A stretch of DNA of 64,000 bases, taken from contig JADLBL010000023.1 of the NCBI GenBank assembly GCA_020847735.1, positions 80,495 through 144,494 on the forward strand, read 5' to 3'. The notes beneath the pieces were generated by a model. It had not been told where the DNA came from. It did not search any database and saw only the letters and a list, made by a program, of their open reading frames with translations. Origin of the DNA: Candidatus Eisenbacteria bacterium (GTDB lineage Bacteria; Eisenbacteria; RBG-16-71-46). Position 1 is the first letter of the stretch. The number at the start of each line of letters is the position of its first letter. Shown here in pieces: positions 15,537 to 23,655 of this stretch. A program made the position numbers and the translations under genes.

Positions 15537-17162
15537 ATGGGACTGATGCACAACCTGCGGCGCGCCTCGCGGCGCGCGGCGGCGAGCGCCGAGCGCCGCG
15601 CGGGGCTGCCGCCGCACGCGACGCGCGAGTCGCTCGCCGAATGGGCGCGCCGCCACCTCGGCAGGCGGCGCGTGGTGATCGTCTCGAACCGCGAGCCCTA
15701 CTCGCACGAACAGGGACCGGAGGGGCTCCTCTGGCAGCGAAACGCCGGCGGACTCACCGTCGCGCTCGACGCCGTCGCGCAGGCGGTCGGCGGGGTGTGG
15801 GTCGCGCACGGCAGCGGCGGCGGCGATCGCGAGGCGGTGGACGAGCACGACCACGTGCGCTGCCCGCCCGACCGGCCGGCGTACACGCTGCGCCGGTTGT
15901 GGCTGTCGGCCGAGGATCACGAACGCTACTACGCGGGGTTCGCCAACGGCGCGCTCTGGCCGCTGTGCCACATCGTCTACGTTCGGCCCCGCTTCGAGCA
16001 GGCGGACTGGCTGCGCTACGAGGACGTGAACCGGCGCTTCGCCGAGGCGGTGCTCGAGGAGATCGGCGACGAGCCGGCGTTCGTGTTCATTCAGGACTAT
16101 CACCTCGCGCGCGTCGCCCCGTACCTGCGCCGGGCGCGGCCGGACCTGCGCATCGCGCTCTTCTGGCACATCCCGTGGCCGAACGCCGAGGTCGTGCGAC
16201 GGCTGCCGTGGCGGAACGAGCTGCTCGAGGGCCTGCTCGCCTGCGACCTCGTCGGCTTCCACATCCCTTACCACGCCCAGAACTTCCTGAGCACGGTGGC
16301 CGACTCGCTCGAGGCGCGCGTGGACTTCGAGCACAACGCGGTCGTCTGCGGAGGACGGCGCACGTGGGTGCGGCACTTCCCGATCGGGACCGATCCGGAC
16401 GAGATCGGCGCCATGGCCGAGCGGCCGGCGACGGCGCGCGCCATCGAGGCGTGGAGAGCCGAGCTCGGGCTGGGCGACGCGCTCGTCGGCCTCGGCATTG
16501 ACCGGCTCGACTACACCAAGGGGATCCCGGAGCGGCTCGAAGCGCTCGAGCGCTTCTGGGAGCTGCATCCCGAGTGGGTGGGACGCTTCCGCTTCGTGCA
16601 GGTCGCGGTGCCCTCGCGCATCGAGCTCGAGGAATACCAGGCGATCGGCACGCGGGTGCGCGCGCTGGTGCGGCACATCAACGGGCGTTTCGCGCCCGCG
16701 GGCCCGCCGCTCGTCCACCTCATCGAGCGCAACCTCGACTTTCCCAGCCTCGTGCCGCTCTACCGCATGGCCGACCTGTGCATGGTGACCTCGCTGCACG
16801 ACGGCATGAACCTGGTGGCCAAGGAGTACGTCGCCGCCCGGACGGATCACGGCGGCGCGCTGGTGCTGTCGCCGTTCACCGGCGCCGCGCGCGAGTTCCT
16901 GCGCGCGTGGATCGCCTCGCCCTACGATCGCGAGCGGCTCGCCGAGACGATCGCGGCCGCGCTCACCGAGGATCCGGAGGCGCGCGCCGCGCGCATCCGC
17001 GACCTGCGCACGGCCGTGCACCGCCACACGGTTTACGATTGGGCCACCGAAGTCCTCGACACGGCGCTGCGCATGGAGACCGCGTGGCCCGCCGAAACGT
17101 CCGCCGGCGGCGCCGGCCGCACGAAGGCGCCGGTGCGGCGCCGGAAAGGAGCCGGATCATGA
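15537..17162 (+). CDS. otsA: Trehalose-6-phosphate synthase
   Basis: A 541-aa GT20 glycosyltransferase that joins NDP-glucose to glucose-6-phosphate. It shows VVIVSNREPYSHE near the N-terminus, RNAGGLTVALD, the catalytic-site strand VFIQDYHLARVAPYLR, FWHIPWPNAEV, FPIGTDPDEIG, GIDRLDYTKGIPERLEALE, and SLHDGMNLVAKEYVAAR with the nucleotide-binding glutamate. An N-terminal basic extension of about 40 residues and a Lys/Arg-rich tail are non-catalytic. GAGGCGG precedes the ATG. It overlaps the next gene by ATGA. Confidence 0.96.
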   Translation: MGLMHNLRRASRRAAASAERRAGLPPHATRESLAEWARRHLGRRRVVIVSNREPYSHEQGPEGLLWQRNAGGLTVALDAVAQAVGGVWVAHGSGGGDREAVDEHDHVRCPPDRPAYTLRRLWLSAEDHERYYAGFANGALWPLCHIVYVRPRFEQADWLRYEDVNRRFAEAVLEEIGDEPAFVFIQDYHLARVAPYLRRARPDLRIALFWHIPWPNAEVVRRLPWRNELLEGLLACDLVGFHIPYHAQNFLSTVADSLEARVDFEHNAVVCGGRRTWVRHFPIGTDPDEIGAMAERPATARAIEAWRAELGLGDALVGLGIDRLDYTKGIPERLEALERFWELHPEWVGRFRFVQVAVPSRIELEEYQAIGTRVRALVRHINGRFAPAGPPLVHLIERNLDFPSLVPLYRMADLCMVTSLHDGMNLVAKEYVAARTDHGGALVLSPFTGAAREFLRAWIASPYDRERLAETIAAALTEDPEARAARIRDLRTAVHRHTVYDWATEVLDTALRMETAWPAETSAGGAGRTKAPVRRRKGAGS

Positions 17163-17860
17163 TCGGCAGCATCGGAATCGCCTGGATGCCCCTCGACGAG
17201 CTGATGCAGCAGCTCCGGTCGTTCGCCGACGCGGTGGTGCAGGGTCTGCCGTCGTTCCTGCTCGCGGTCGTCGTCGTGGCCGTGGGCTGGCTGATCGCCT
17301 CGCTCGTCGCCCGGCTGCTGCGCGCCGTGCTGCGGCGCGGCGGCTTCAGCAGCGGCGCCCGCAGCCTGCTCGGCCACCGGGCGCTGGGCGCGCACGATCC
17401 CGCCCACGTGGCGGCGAGCCTGGTGAAGTGGCTGCTGGTCGCCATCGCCGCGCTGCTGGCGCTCGACCTGCTGGGCTTCCAGCTCGGACAGGAGCTGGCG
17501 ATGCGGCTGCGCGACGCGCTGCCGCGCGTGGTGGCCGCTTCGATCCTGCTGGTGGTCGGCAGCCTGGTGGCGATGCTGCTGGGCGCGGGCACGCAGCGCT
17601 TCTTCGAAAGCGCCGGTGTGTCGGGGGCGCGGCTGCGCGGGCAGGTCGTGACGGGCGTGTTCACCTTCTTCGCGATGATGGTCGCGCTCGAGCAGCTCGG
17701 CTTCGCCGCCCACTTCGTGACCGCGCTCGGCCTCGTGCTCGCCGGAACGCTCGGGCTGACGCTCGCCCTCGCGGTCGGGATCGGCTGCCGCGAGCTGGCG
17801 CGGGACTTCGTGATCGAATACCTGAAGACGATGGACGAGGAAAAGCGCGAGCGTGACTGA
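17159..17860 (+). CDS. TM-helix (CmpX/MscS-related) membrane protein
   Basis: A 233-aa membrane protein with about four or five hydrophobic segments (near residues 30-55, 85-108, 122-143, 160-180 and 183-205) carrying the glycine-rich conserved TM-helix repeat seen in CmpX and MscS-like channels (SFLLAVVVVAVGWLIASLVA; VVAASILLVVGSLVA). It lacks the beta domain of true MscS channels. The C-terminus (FVIEYLKTMDEEKRERD) is cytoplasmic and charged. ATG overlaps the otsA stop by four bases. Membership in an otherwise trehalose-making operon suggests a role in osmotic sensing or solute release; this is inference. Confidence 0.8.
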   Translation: MIGSIGIAWMPLDELMQQLRSFADAVVQGLPSFLLAVVVVAVGWLIASLVARLLRAVLRRGGFSSGARSLLGHRALGAHDPAHVAASLVKWLLVAIAALLALDLLGFQLGQELAMRLRDALPRVVAASILLVVGSLVAMLLGAGTQRFFESAGVSGARLRGQVVTGVFTFFAMMVALEQLGFAAHFVTALGLVLAGTLGLTLALAVGIGCRELARDFVIEYLKTMDEEKRERD

Positions 17861-18620
17861 GGACGCCGCCATGCGACCGTTCGAGCTGACGGGCGTCGTG
17901 TACCTCACCGCGCCGACCGGGGCCGTCGCGACGACGCTCGACGACCTGCGGCGGTGCGTCGCCGACGCCGCGCCGGCGTCGCTCTTCCGCCACACGCAAA
18001 TGCAGCGCCTCGACGCCCACGGCGCGGAACCGCCCGCCGACGAGCTGAGCGCGTGGGTGCGCGGCGTCGTGCAGGACGCCGAGACGGCCGAGCGCATCGG
18101 CTTCGTCGTGCAGACCGCTCCGCCCGGCGCCGAGCCGCTGCGCGCCCGGCTGCTCGAGGCGCTCGACACGCTGCCGGCCGCCGCGCGCGAACGCCGCGCC
18201 GCGCCCGAAGGCGGCGCGTTCGCGTTCCTCGCCGCGCGCGCCGTGCCGATCCGCGCGGGAGCGCCCGCGCGGGACGCGCGCGAGCTGGCCCGCGCGCTCG
18301 AACGAGCGACGCGCGACGTGTGGTTCCACCATCTCGTCGAGGAGCCGTGGTTCGCCGGCGGCGAGCCCGCGCTGCTCGCCTGGCTGCGGGCCGCGGGCGG
18401 CGAGGCGCTGGCCGAAACGCTCGCGCGCGAGACGCGGCGCCGCACTTCGATCGACGCCCTTCGCGCCGCCGTCCGCCGGCACGACCGACGCGCCGGCATC
18501 GCCGGGCGCGTGCTCTCGGGCGAGACGGCCGCCACGGCCGCGGACGCCGCGGGCATGCGCTCGCTGGTCCGGCGTCTGGCGCGGCGCCTGGCGGGCGCCG
18601 ATGCGCGGAGGGGCGCATGA
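17853..18620 (+). CDS. DUF5752 family protein
   Basis: A 255-aa protein of unknown function. It is recognisable as DUF5752 by the N-terminal segment: DDLRRCVADAAPASLFRHT, followed by a pattern in which a short stretch leads to PPADELSAWVRGVVQD. Proteins of this family recur next to trehalose/glycosyltransferase genes. The middle and C-terminal parts are helical and Arg/Ala-rich without a catalytic signature, so a regulatory or scaffolding role is more likely than catalysis. GTG 17853 overlaps the upstream gene by eight bases; ATG 17871, with GAGGA 6 bases before it, is an equally good start. The end overlaps the next gene (ATGA). Confidence 0.75.
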   Translation: MTEDAAMRPFELTGVVYLTAPTGAVATTLDDLRRCVADAAPASLFRHTQMQRLDAHGAEPPADELSAWVRGVVQDAETAERIGFVVQTAPPGAEPLRARLLEALDTLPAAARERRAAPEGGAFAFLAARAVPIRAGAPARDARELARALERATRDVWFHHLVEEPWFAGGEPALLAWLRAAGGEALAETLARETRRRTSIDALRAAVRRHDRRAGIAGRVLSGETAATAADAAGMRSLVRRLARRLAGADARRGA

Positions 18621-19855
18621 TCGTGGACGTCGGTCCGGCGCGCGCGGAGTGGCTGCGGGCGATTCGCGAAGCGGCCGGCGAGGACGCGTTCGGCCAGCTC
18701 GAGAACCTCGCGCGCTCGCTGCGCGGCCACCGGCTGGCGATGGTCAACTCGACGGCGACCGGAGGCGGCGTGGCCGAGATCCTCCACCGGCTGGTGCGCC
18801 TGCTGAACGGGCTGGGCGTGGACACGCGCTGGCACGTGCTGCCCGGCGACGAGCGCTACTACCGGATCACCAAGGCGATCCACAACGGCCTGCACGGCGC
18901 GCCGGCGGTGATCACGGACGACGACTGGCGCCACTTTCTCGAGGTCGCCTCCGCCGGCGCCGCCGGGCTCGGGCTCGACGCCGACCTGGTGCTCATCCAC
19001 GATCCGCAGCCGGCCGCGCTCGTGCAGATGCTGCGCCGGCCCGGGCAGCCGTGGGTCTGGCGCTGCCACATTGACCTGTCCGCGGCCGACCGCCTCGTCT
19101 GGCAACGGCTCGCGCCCTACGTCGCGGCCTACGACGCGACGATCTTCTCGCACGCGGCGTTCGTGCCCCCGCTGCCGATTCCGGCCTACCTCGTGCCGCC
19201 CTCCATTGATCCGCTGTCGGACAAGAACCGCGAGCTCGACGAGGCGGAACAGGAGCGGCTGCTCGCGCCGTTCGGACTGCCCGACGACGTGCCGCTCGTC
19301 ACCCAGGTGTCGCGCTTCGACCGGCTCAAGGATCCGATCGGCGTGCTCGAGGCGTTCGACCTCGTGAGCCGCGAGGAATCGGCGCACCTCGTGCTGGCGG
19401 GCGGAGCCGCGGACGACGACCCCGAGGGCCGCGAGGTGCTGGCGGAGGTGCGCGCCCGCGCCGGCGACCGGCGCGACGTCACGCTGCTCGATCTGCCGCC
19501 GGACGCCCATCTCGTGATCAACGCGCTGCAGCGGCGCTCGGCGGTGGTCGTGCAGAAGTCGCTGCGCGAGGGCTTCGCCCTGACGGTCGCCGAGGCGCTG
19601 TGGAAGCGCCGCGCGGTGGTCGCCGGAGCGGTCGGCGGCATCCCGCTGCAGGTGCTGCACGAGCGCACCGGCCTGCTGGTGCGCAGCGTGCCGGGCTGCG
19701 CGTACCAGATCACGCGGCTGCTGCGCTCGCCGGAACTGCGCCGGCGCCTCGCGCTCGCCGGCCGCGAGCACGTGCGCCGGCACTTCCTGCTGCCGCGCGA
19801 GGCGTGCGACTACCTCGCCGTGTTCGCCTCGCTCGCCACCGCCGCCCGGACCTGA
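18617..19855 (+). CDS. TreT-like trehalose synthase (GT4 glycosyltransferase)
   Basis: A 412-aa GT-B glycosyltransferase. The N-terminal domain carries LAMVNSTATGGGVAEILHRL, LGVDTRWHVLPGDERYYRIT, LVLIHDPQPAALVQ and VWRCHIDLS, the signature order of trehalose glycosyltransferring synthase (TreT), which makes trehalose from NDP-glucose and glucose. The C-terminal domain has VTQVSRFDRLKDPIGVLEAF and the E-x7-E motif region LREGFALTVAEALWKRRAVV. Length matches TreT. It is last in the operon, coupled to the DUF5752 gene. It gives the cell a second, phosphate-independent route to trehalose; related GT4 specificities cannot be excluded. Confidence 0.85.
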   Translation: MIVDVGPARAEWLRAIREAAGEDAFGQLENLARSLRGHRLAMVNSTATGGGVAEILHRLVRLLNGLGVDTRWHVLPGDERYYRITKAIHNGLHGAPAVITDDDWRHFLEVASAGAAGLGLDADLVLIHDPQPAALVQMLRRPGQPWVWRCHIDLSAADRLVWQRLAPYVAAYDATIFSHAAFVPPLPIPAYLVPPSIDPLSDKNRELDEAEQERLLAPFGLPDDVPLVTQVSRFDRLKDPIGVLEAFDLVSREESAHLVLAGGAADDDPEGREVLAEVRARAGDRRDVTLLDLPPDAHLVINALQRRSAVVVQKSLREGFALTVAEALWKRRAVVAGAVGGIPLQVLHERTGLLVRSVPGCAYQITRLLRSPELRRRLALAGREHVRRHFLLPREACDYLAVFASLATAART

Positions 19856-19913
19856 GCCGCCGACTCGTCCGGCGGGCGGGCCGCGCCGGTGGCGCCGACC
19901 CGCCGCACGCCCG

Positions 19914-20636
19914 TCAATCCGCGAAGCCGTCGCGGCGCAGCGCCTCGCTCCAGGGTCCGTCCGGCTCGCGGGCGATGGCGCGCGACGCCCAGAAGCGCGC
20001 CTCGCGGTCGCGGCCCAGCGCGCGCAGCACGCGCGCGCGGTCGTACAGCGCGTGCGGGTACTCCTGCTGTGTCGAGTCCACCATCGCGAACTGCGCCGCC
20101 GCCTCCAGCCACAGCGCGCGCGCCCGTCCCGGCTCCGCGGTCCGGTCCGCCTCGAGCGCGAGCGCCACGCCCGCCCCCAGCCGGCCCTCGCCGTAGTGCG
20201 GCGCCAGCTCGCACGCACGCCGATAGCGCGCGAGCGCGCGCGGGAAGTCGTGCACGGCCAGATCGAGCGCCGCGAGCGCCGCCAGCAGCCGCGCGTCGCC
20301 CCCGCGCCCGAGCGAGTCGAGTCGCGCGCGCGCGCGCGCGACCCGCGCGAGCATCGCCCGGTCGGGCGCGTCGTTCACCGGCTCGCCGCCCAGCAGCGCG
20401 GCGTGCCAGCGCAGCTCGTTGGTGCGCACGCTCACACCGGCGACGCCGTCCGCGGCCGCCCGGGCGGCCGGACCCTCGGGCAGGCCGCGCGGGTTCTGCT
20501 TCGGCAACACCAGCGAGACGATCCCCAGCACCAGCAGCGCGGCCAGCACCGCCACGAACACGACCGTGGGCAGCACGCGCCAGCGCAGGCGCTTCTCGAT
20601 CCCGGCGATGGGCGGCGGCAGCGGAGATTCGGTCAT
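19914..20636 (-). CDS. Membrane-anchored TPR-like protein
   Basis: A 240-aa protein with a short cytoplasmic N-terminus, one membrane segment (about residues 23-44: VLPTVVFVAVLAALLVLGIV), then helical repeats. These include LAALDLAVHDFPRALARYRRA, LAPHYGEGRLGAGVALALEA and YDRARVLRALGRDREARFW, consistent with three or four TPR-like hairpins in the periplasm. It probably serves as an assembly or interaction module. ATG 20636 is preferred because a -10 hexamer sits 8 bases upstream. It lies downstream of the metallopeptidase gene (137-base gap). Confidence 0.7.
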   Translation of the reverse strand: MTESPLPPPIAGIEKRLRWRVLPTVVFVAVLAALLVLGIVSLVLPKQNPRGLPEGPAARAAADGVAGVSVRTNELRWHAALLGGEPVNDAPDRAMLARVARARARLDSLGRGGDARLLAALAALDLAVHDFPRALARYRRACELAPHYGEGRLGAGVALALEADRTAEPGRARALWLEAAAQFAMVDSTQQEYPHALYDRARVLRALGRDREARFWASRAIAREPDGPWSEALRRDGFAD

Positions 20637-20644
20637 GGGCGCGA

Positions 20645-20650
20645 AGGATA
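20645..20650 (-). promoter_or_regulatory. -10-like hexamer, leaderless start
   Basis: On the minus strand TATCCT (20650-20645) ends 8 bases before ATG 20636, with no Shine-Dalgarno in the interval. Confidence 0.4.
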
Positions 20651-20773
20651 GAAGACGGGCGGGGGCTCCGAAAGGCGGCCGGGTGGATCGCGCGGGGGGC
20701 TTGCCGGTCGGCGCCTGCATCCGGCGCGTCGGGCCGCGCGCCGGGCGATCCGCCGGCGCGCCCCGGGCGAACC

Positions 20774-22762
20774 CTACCTGCGCCGTGGCGCCCCGCGCGA
20801 CGCGCCGGACTCGGCGAGCGCCTTGCGCATCAGCGCGGCGTTCTGCTCCGCGCGCTCGCGCAGCTCGTCGGTGGTCGCCAGCGCCTTCGCGCGCTCGAAC
20901 GCCGCCAGCGCGGCGGCCGGGTCGTTGCGCCGGTACGCCTCGAGCGCGGCCTCGTATTCGATCATGCCCGCCAGGTCCGCGAGCCTCGCCGAGGCCTCGC
21001 CGCGCAGCCGCTCGTCGCCGGCCGAATCGCGGGCGGCCGTGAACGCGGCGCGGGCGTCCAGCAGCCGGCTCGCACGCAGCGCGCGCACGCCGTCGTTGTA
21101 GCGGTCCACCCAGCGCTGGCGCTGGCGTGCCGCCGCGAGCTGCGTGCGAAGCGAGCGCACCGCGCCCAGCGTCGGCTCGTCGTCGTGCGTCGCCTCGGTG
21201 CGGTCGAGCAGGCGGTCGAGCGCGGCGTACTCGCCGGCCTTCGCCAGCGCCGTCGCCGAGTCCCGGAAGGCGTCGTAGTCGAGCATCGCGCCGGTCGCGG
21301 CGCGGATCTCGCGGTCCTGCACGAGGCCGCCGTGCGAGGCCAGCACCTCGCGCGCCCGCTGCGCCTGGCCCGTATGGCTGAGCGCCGCGGCCCACGCGGA
21401 GGCGATGGGGCCGTCGAACGGCAGCGCCGCCGAGGCGGTCGCGAGCGCGCGCATCGCCCGCGGCGTGAGCCGGTCGCCCGCGAGCGCGGCGCGGCCGTAC
21501 CAGCCGAGCGCCACGGCGTCGGTGGAATCGCGCTCGACGCTGCGCTCCAGCAGTCCGTACGCCTCGCCGACGAGCTTCGGCTCGGCCGGGTCCTGGCCGG
21601 CGGCCTGCATGAGCAGCGCGCCGCCGGCGACCGACAGCGCCAGCGCCGAAGCGTCGTCGCGCGCGGCCACCTCGCGAAAGCGCAGCAGCGCCTCCTGCGG
21701 TCGCCGCTCGCGCTGCTCGAGCAGCCCCAGCCCGGCCAGCGCGAGCCCCGGCTCGGCGGTCTCGCCGCGCCCGGACTCGAGCAGCGTCCGGATCGCCTGC
21801 GCGTCGCCCGCTTCATCGAGCACGCCCCACAGGCCGAGCTGCGTCGCGACCTCGGACTCCCGCGCGGCGCGAATCGCGACCGGCAGCTCGCCGGGCGGCA
21901 CGGTGAGCCGGATGTTCCAGCCCGTGAGGCGCTCCGCGGACGCGTAGCCGGAGAGCTTGCCCGGGATCTCGTCCCAGTTCTCGCCGGGGAAGGCGTCCGC
22001 GAACGCCCGGCGTGGCGCCACGCCGGCCGCGATCGCCTGCGCCAGCTCGCGAAAGTGGGCGGTGCGGCCGTCGAGGCGCGTCAGGTAGTGCACGAGCGTC
22101 CACGACTCGGCGTAGAACATCGCCTTCGCGTCGCCGTCCCGCGCGTAAACCGGCGAGTCGCGGTCCACCGCGAACAGCTCGTCGAGCGTGAACGGCCGCT
22201 CGCGCTCGACCACGTACTGGTGCCAGGGAATCGCGTCGCCGTAGTGGCCGCCGCTCGCGCCCGCGCGCCAGGTGCTGAAGAACTCCGCGAGCCCCTCGTT
22301 CAGGCACAGCGGCGCGCGCCCGAGCGCCGCGTCGGCGATCGCGTGCAGCAGTTCGTGGTGCGCGACCATGCGCCCGCGCTCGTCGTAGCCCGCGAAGGCG
22401 ATCCACGTACCGAAGGGCAGCTTGTGGGCGAGCCCGGCGACCTGCGCGCGCTTGCCGTCGCGCACCGGCAGCAGCGGCAGGAAGTCGCGCTTCGCGGGCA
22501 CCGCCACCATCGTCACGCGCTGGCGCGCGCGCGCGCGCACGCCGAAGCCTTCCACTTCGAGCACGACCGCCATGCTCTCGAGGTTGCGGGCCAGGCGCAG
22601 CACCGAATCGGCCTCGGCCTTCGCGTAGAGCACGAAGTGGGGCGTCGAGGCGCGCCACCACAACTCGGCGGCGCCCGCCGGCGTGCCCGCGAGCAGGACC
22701 GCGAGCGCGAGCAGCGCGGCCGCGGCGGGCGAACGCCGCGCGCCGGGGGACGCGAGCGTCAC
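20774..22762 (-). CDS. Exported zinc metallopeptidase (peptidase MA-like) with TPR repeats
   Basis: A 662-aa protein. It has a signal peptide up to about residue 31. The peptidase domain has the zinc motif HELLH at residues 136-140 (MVAHHELLHAIADAA), followed by PLCLNEGLAEFFSTW with the third-ligand glutamate near 156, the arrangement of gluzincins of the peptidase MA/DUF1570 type. ESWTLVHYLTR follows. Residues about 310-640 are helical repeats of TPR type (LALAGLGLLEQRERRPQEAL, ALEAYRRNDPAAALAAFERA). It probably acts in the periplasm. GTG 22762 overlaps the stop of the DUF2306 gene by four bases. Confidence 0.85.
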   Translation of the reverse strand: MTLASPGARRSPAAAALLALAVLLAGTPAGAAELWWRASTPHFVLYAKAEADSVLRLARNLESMAVVLEVEGFGVRARARQRVTMVAVPAKRDFLPLLPVRDGKRAQVAGLAHKLPFGTWIAFAGYDERGRMVAHHELLHAIADAALGRAPLCLNEGLAEFFSTWRAGASGGHYGDAIPWHQYVVERERPFTLDELFAVDRDSPVYARDGDAKAMFYAESWTLVHYLTRLDGRTAHFRELAQAIAAGVAPRRAFADAFPGENWDEIPGKLSGYASAERLTGWNIRLTVPPGELPVAIRAARESEVATQLGLWGVLDEAGDAQAIRTLLESGRGETAEPGLALAGLGLLEQRERRPQEALLRFREVAARDDASALALSVAGGALLMQAAGQDPAEPKLVGEAYGLLERSVERDSTDAVALGWYGRAALAGDRLTPRAMRALATASAALPFDGPIASAWAAALSHTGQAQRAREVLASHGGLVQDREIRAATGAMLDYDAFRDSATALAKAGEYAALDRLLDRTEATHDDEPTLGAVRSLRTQLAAARQRQRWVDRYNDGVRALRASRLLDARAAFTAARDSAGDERLRGEASARLADLAGMIEYEAALEAYRRNDPAAALAAFERAKALATTDELRERAEQNAALMRKALAESGASRGAPRRR

Positions 22763-23439
22763 GCGGCGGGCTCCGCCGCGCGCAGTCCCGCGGGGCCGCC
22801 CGGGCGGTTGAAGAACCTCTCCGCGACGAGCAGGTTCGGCACCCAGCAGAGCCAGGCGATGGCGGGGTAGGCCGTCTCGAAGGGCAGGCCCGAGACGACG
22901 GACAGCGGAATCCACAGCCTCAGCGTCACGGCCGCGAACGACAGCGCGTAGTTGCGCACCATCCACCGGCGGTGCGTGGCGAAGTCGCGCGCGCGCACCG
23001 CGCGGAAGGCCCGATACCCGGTGAAGAGCCAGCCGAACGCGAGGCCGCCGAAGCCGAGCCGCGAGACCGGGCCGCCGAACGCGTGCAGCGCCAGGTAAAG
23101 GCCCGAGAGTCCGCCCGCCAGCACCCCGATCGCGAGGTACAGGCGGCCCGTCAGCCGGTGCAGTGCCGGCCGCCGCGCGCGCAGCCTGCTCACGAACTGG
23201 AAGGGGCCGAGCGCGAGCGCGAACATCGCGGCGAAGACGTGCGCGTAGACCGCCGCGCGCTGCGCCGTGAACGACGGACGCATGGCCGGATGAACGGCGG
23301 CGCCGAGCGGGAGGAGCGAGTAGGCGACGAGCGCGTAGGCCGCGACCCCGAGCGAAAGGAACGCGAGCGCGGTGAAGCCGGCGCGACGAGCCGCGCCGCG
23401 CCCGGGTGGCCGGCCGAAGTCCGAGGTCGTGTCCGGCAT
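22759..23439 (-). CDS. DUF2306 membrane protein
   Basis: A 226-aa protein with six or so membrane segments. It shows the DUF2306 pattern: an N-terminal helix, then HVFAAMFALALGPFQFVSRL, LHRLTGRLYLAIGVLAGG, a glycine-rich helix, and ATHRRWMVRNYALSFAAV, with conserved His and Arg near membrane edges. The family is of unknown function, sometimes likened to heme- or quinone-binding membrane proteins. ATG 23439 is chosen over an upstream GTG because a TAGACT hexamer lies 7 bases before it. It is first in the operon with the metallopeptidase. Confidence 0.82.
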   Translation of the reverse strand: MPDTTSDFGRPPGRGAARRAGFTALAFLSLGVAAYALVAYSLLPLGAAVHPAMRPSFTAQRAAVYAHVFAAMFALALGPFQFVSRLRARRPALHRLTGRLYLAIGVLAGGLSGLYLALHAFGGPVSRLGFGGLAFGWLFTGYRAFRAVRARDFATHRRWMVRNYALSFAAVTLRLWIPLSVVSGLPFETAYPAIAWLCWVPNLLVAERFFNRPGGPAGLRAAEPAA

Positions 23440-23446
23440 CGGCGCG

Positions 23447-23452
23447 AGTCTA
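23447..23452 (-). promoter_or_regulatory. -10 hexamer, leaderless start
   Basis: TAGACT (23452-23447, minus strand) ends 7 bases before ATG 23439; no Shine-Dalgarno is present. This places the transcription start at or next to the initiation codon. Confidence 0.5.
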
Positions 23453-23552
23453 TCCACGGAGAGCCGCTCGCGGCCAGGGTTCGTTGCTCCGGCCGCGCGG
23501 CGACGGGGCCGGAGTCCGGGCGCTTTTCCCGCTCAATGGCCGCGCGCCGGCA

Positions 23553-23582
23553 TTGCCCCGACCCGCTGGCAGTTGGTAACTT
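23553..23582 (+). promoter_or_regulatory. Candidate promoter of the YhaO/YhaN-like pair
   Basis: TTGCCC (23553-23558) and TAACTT (23577-23582) are 18 bases apart, 73 bases upstream of ATG 23656. They lie in the region divergent from the DUF2306 promoter. Confidence 0.45.
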
Positions 23583-23655
23583 GCGGCTCGATTCGCCGCG
23601 CCGGGCATCGCGCCCGGAGCGGGAGCCTTCCTCACCGGATGAGGACGTTCGCCGC

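Noticed and set aside
19857..19875. 6-bp hairpin between TreT and the TPR gene as a terminator
   Set aside because: Too short and common in this base composition to support.
17033..20218. A 1061-codon minus-strand frame across the trehalose operon
   Set aside because: It is antisense to genes with clear motifs and ribosome-binding sites, and its translation has the low-complexity Arg/Gly/Ala composition of a shadow frame.
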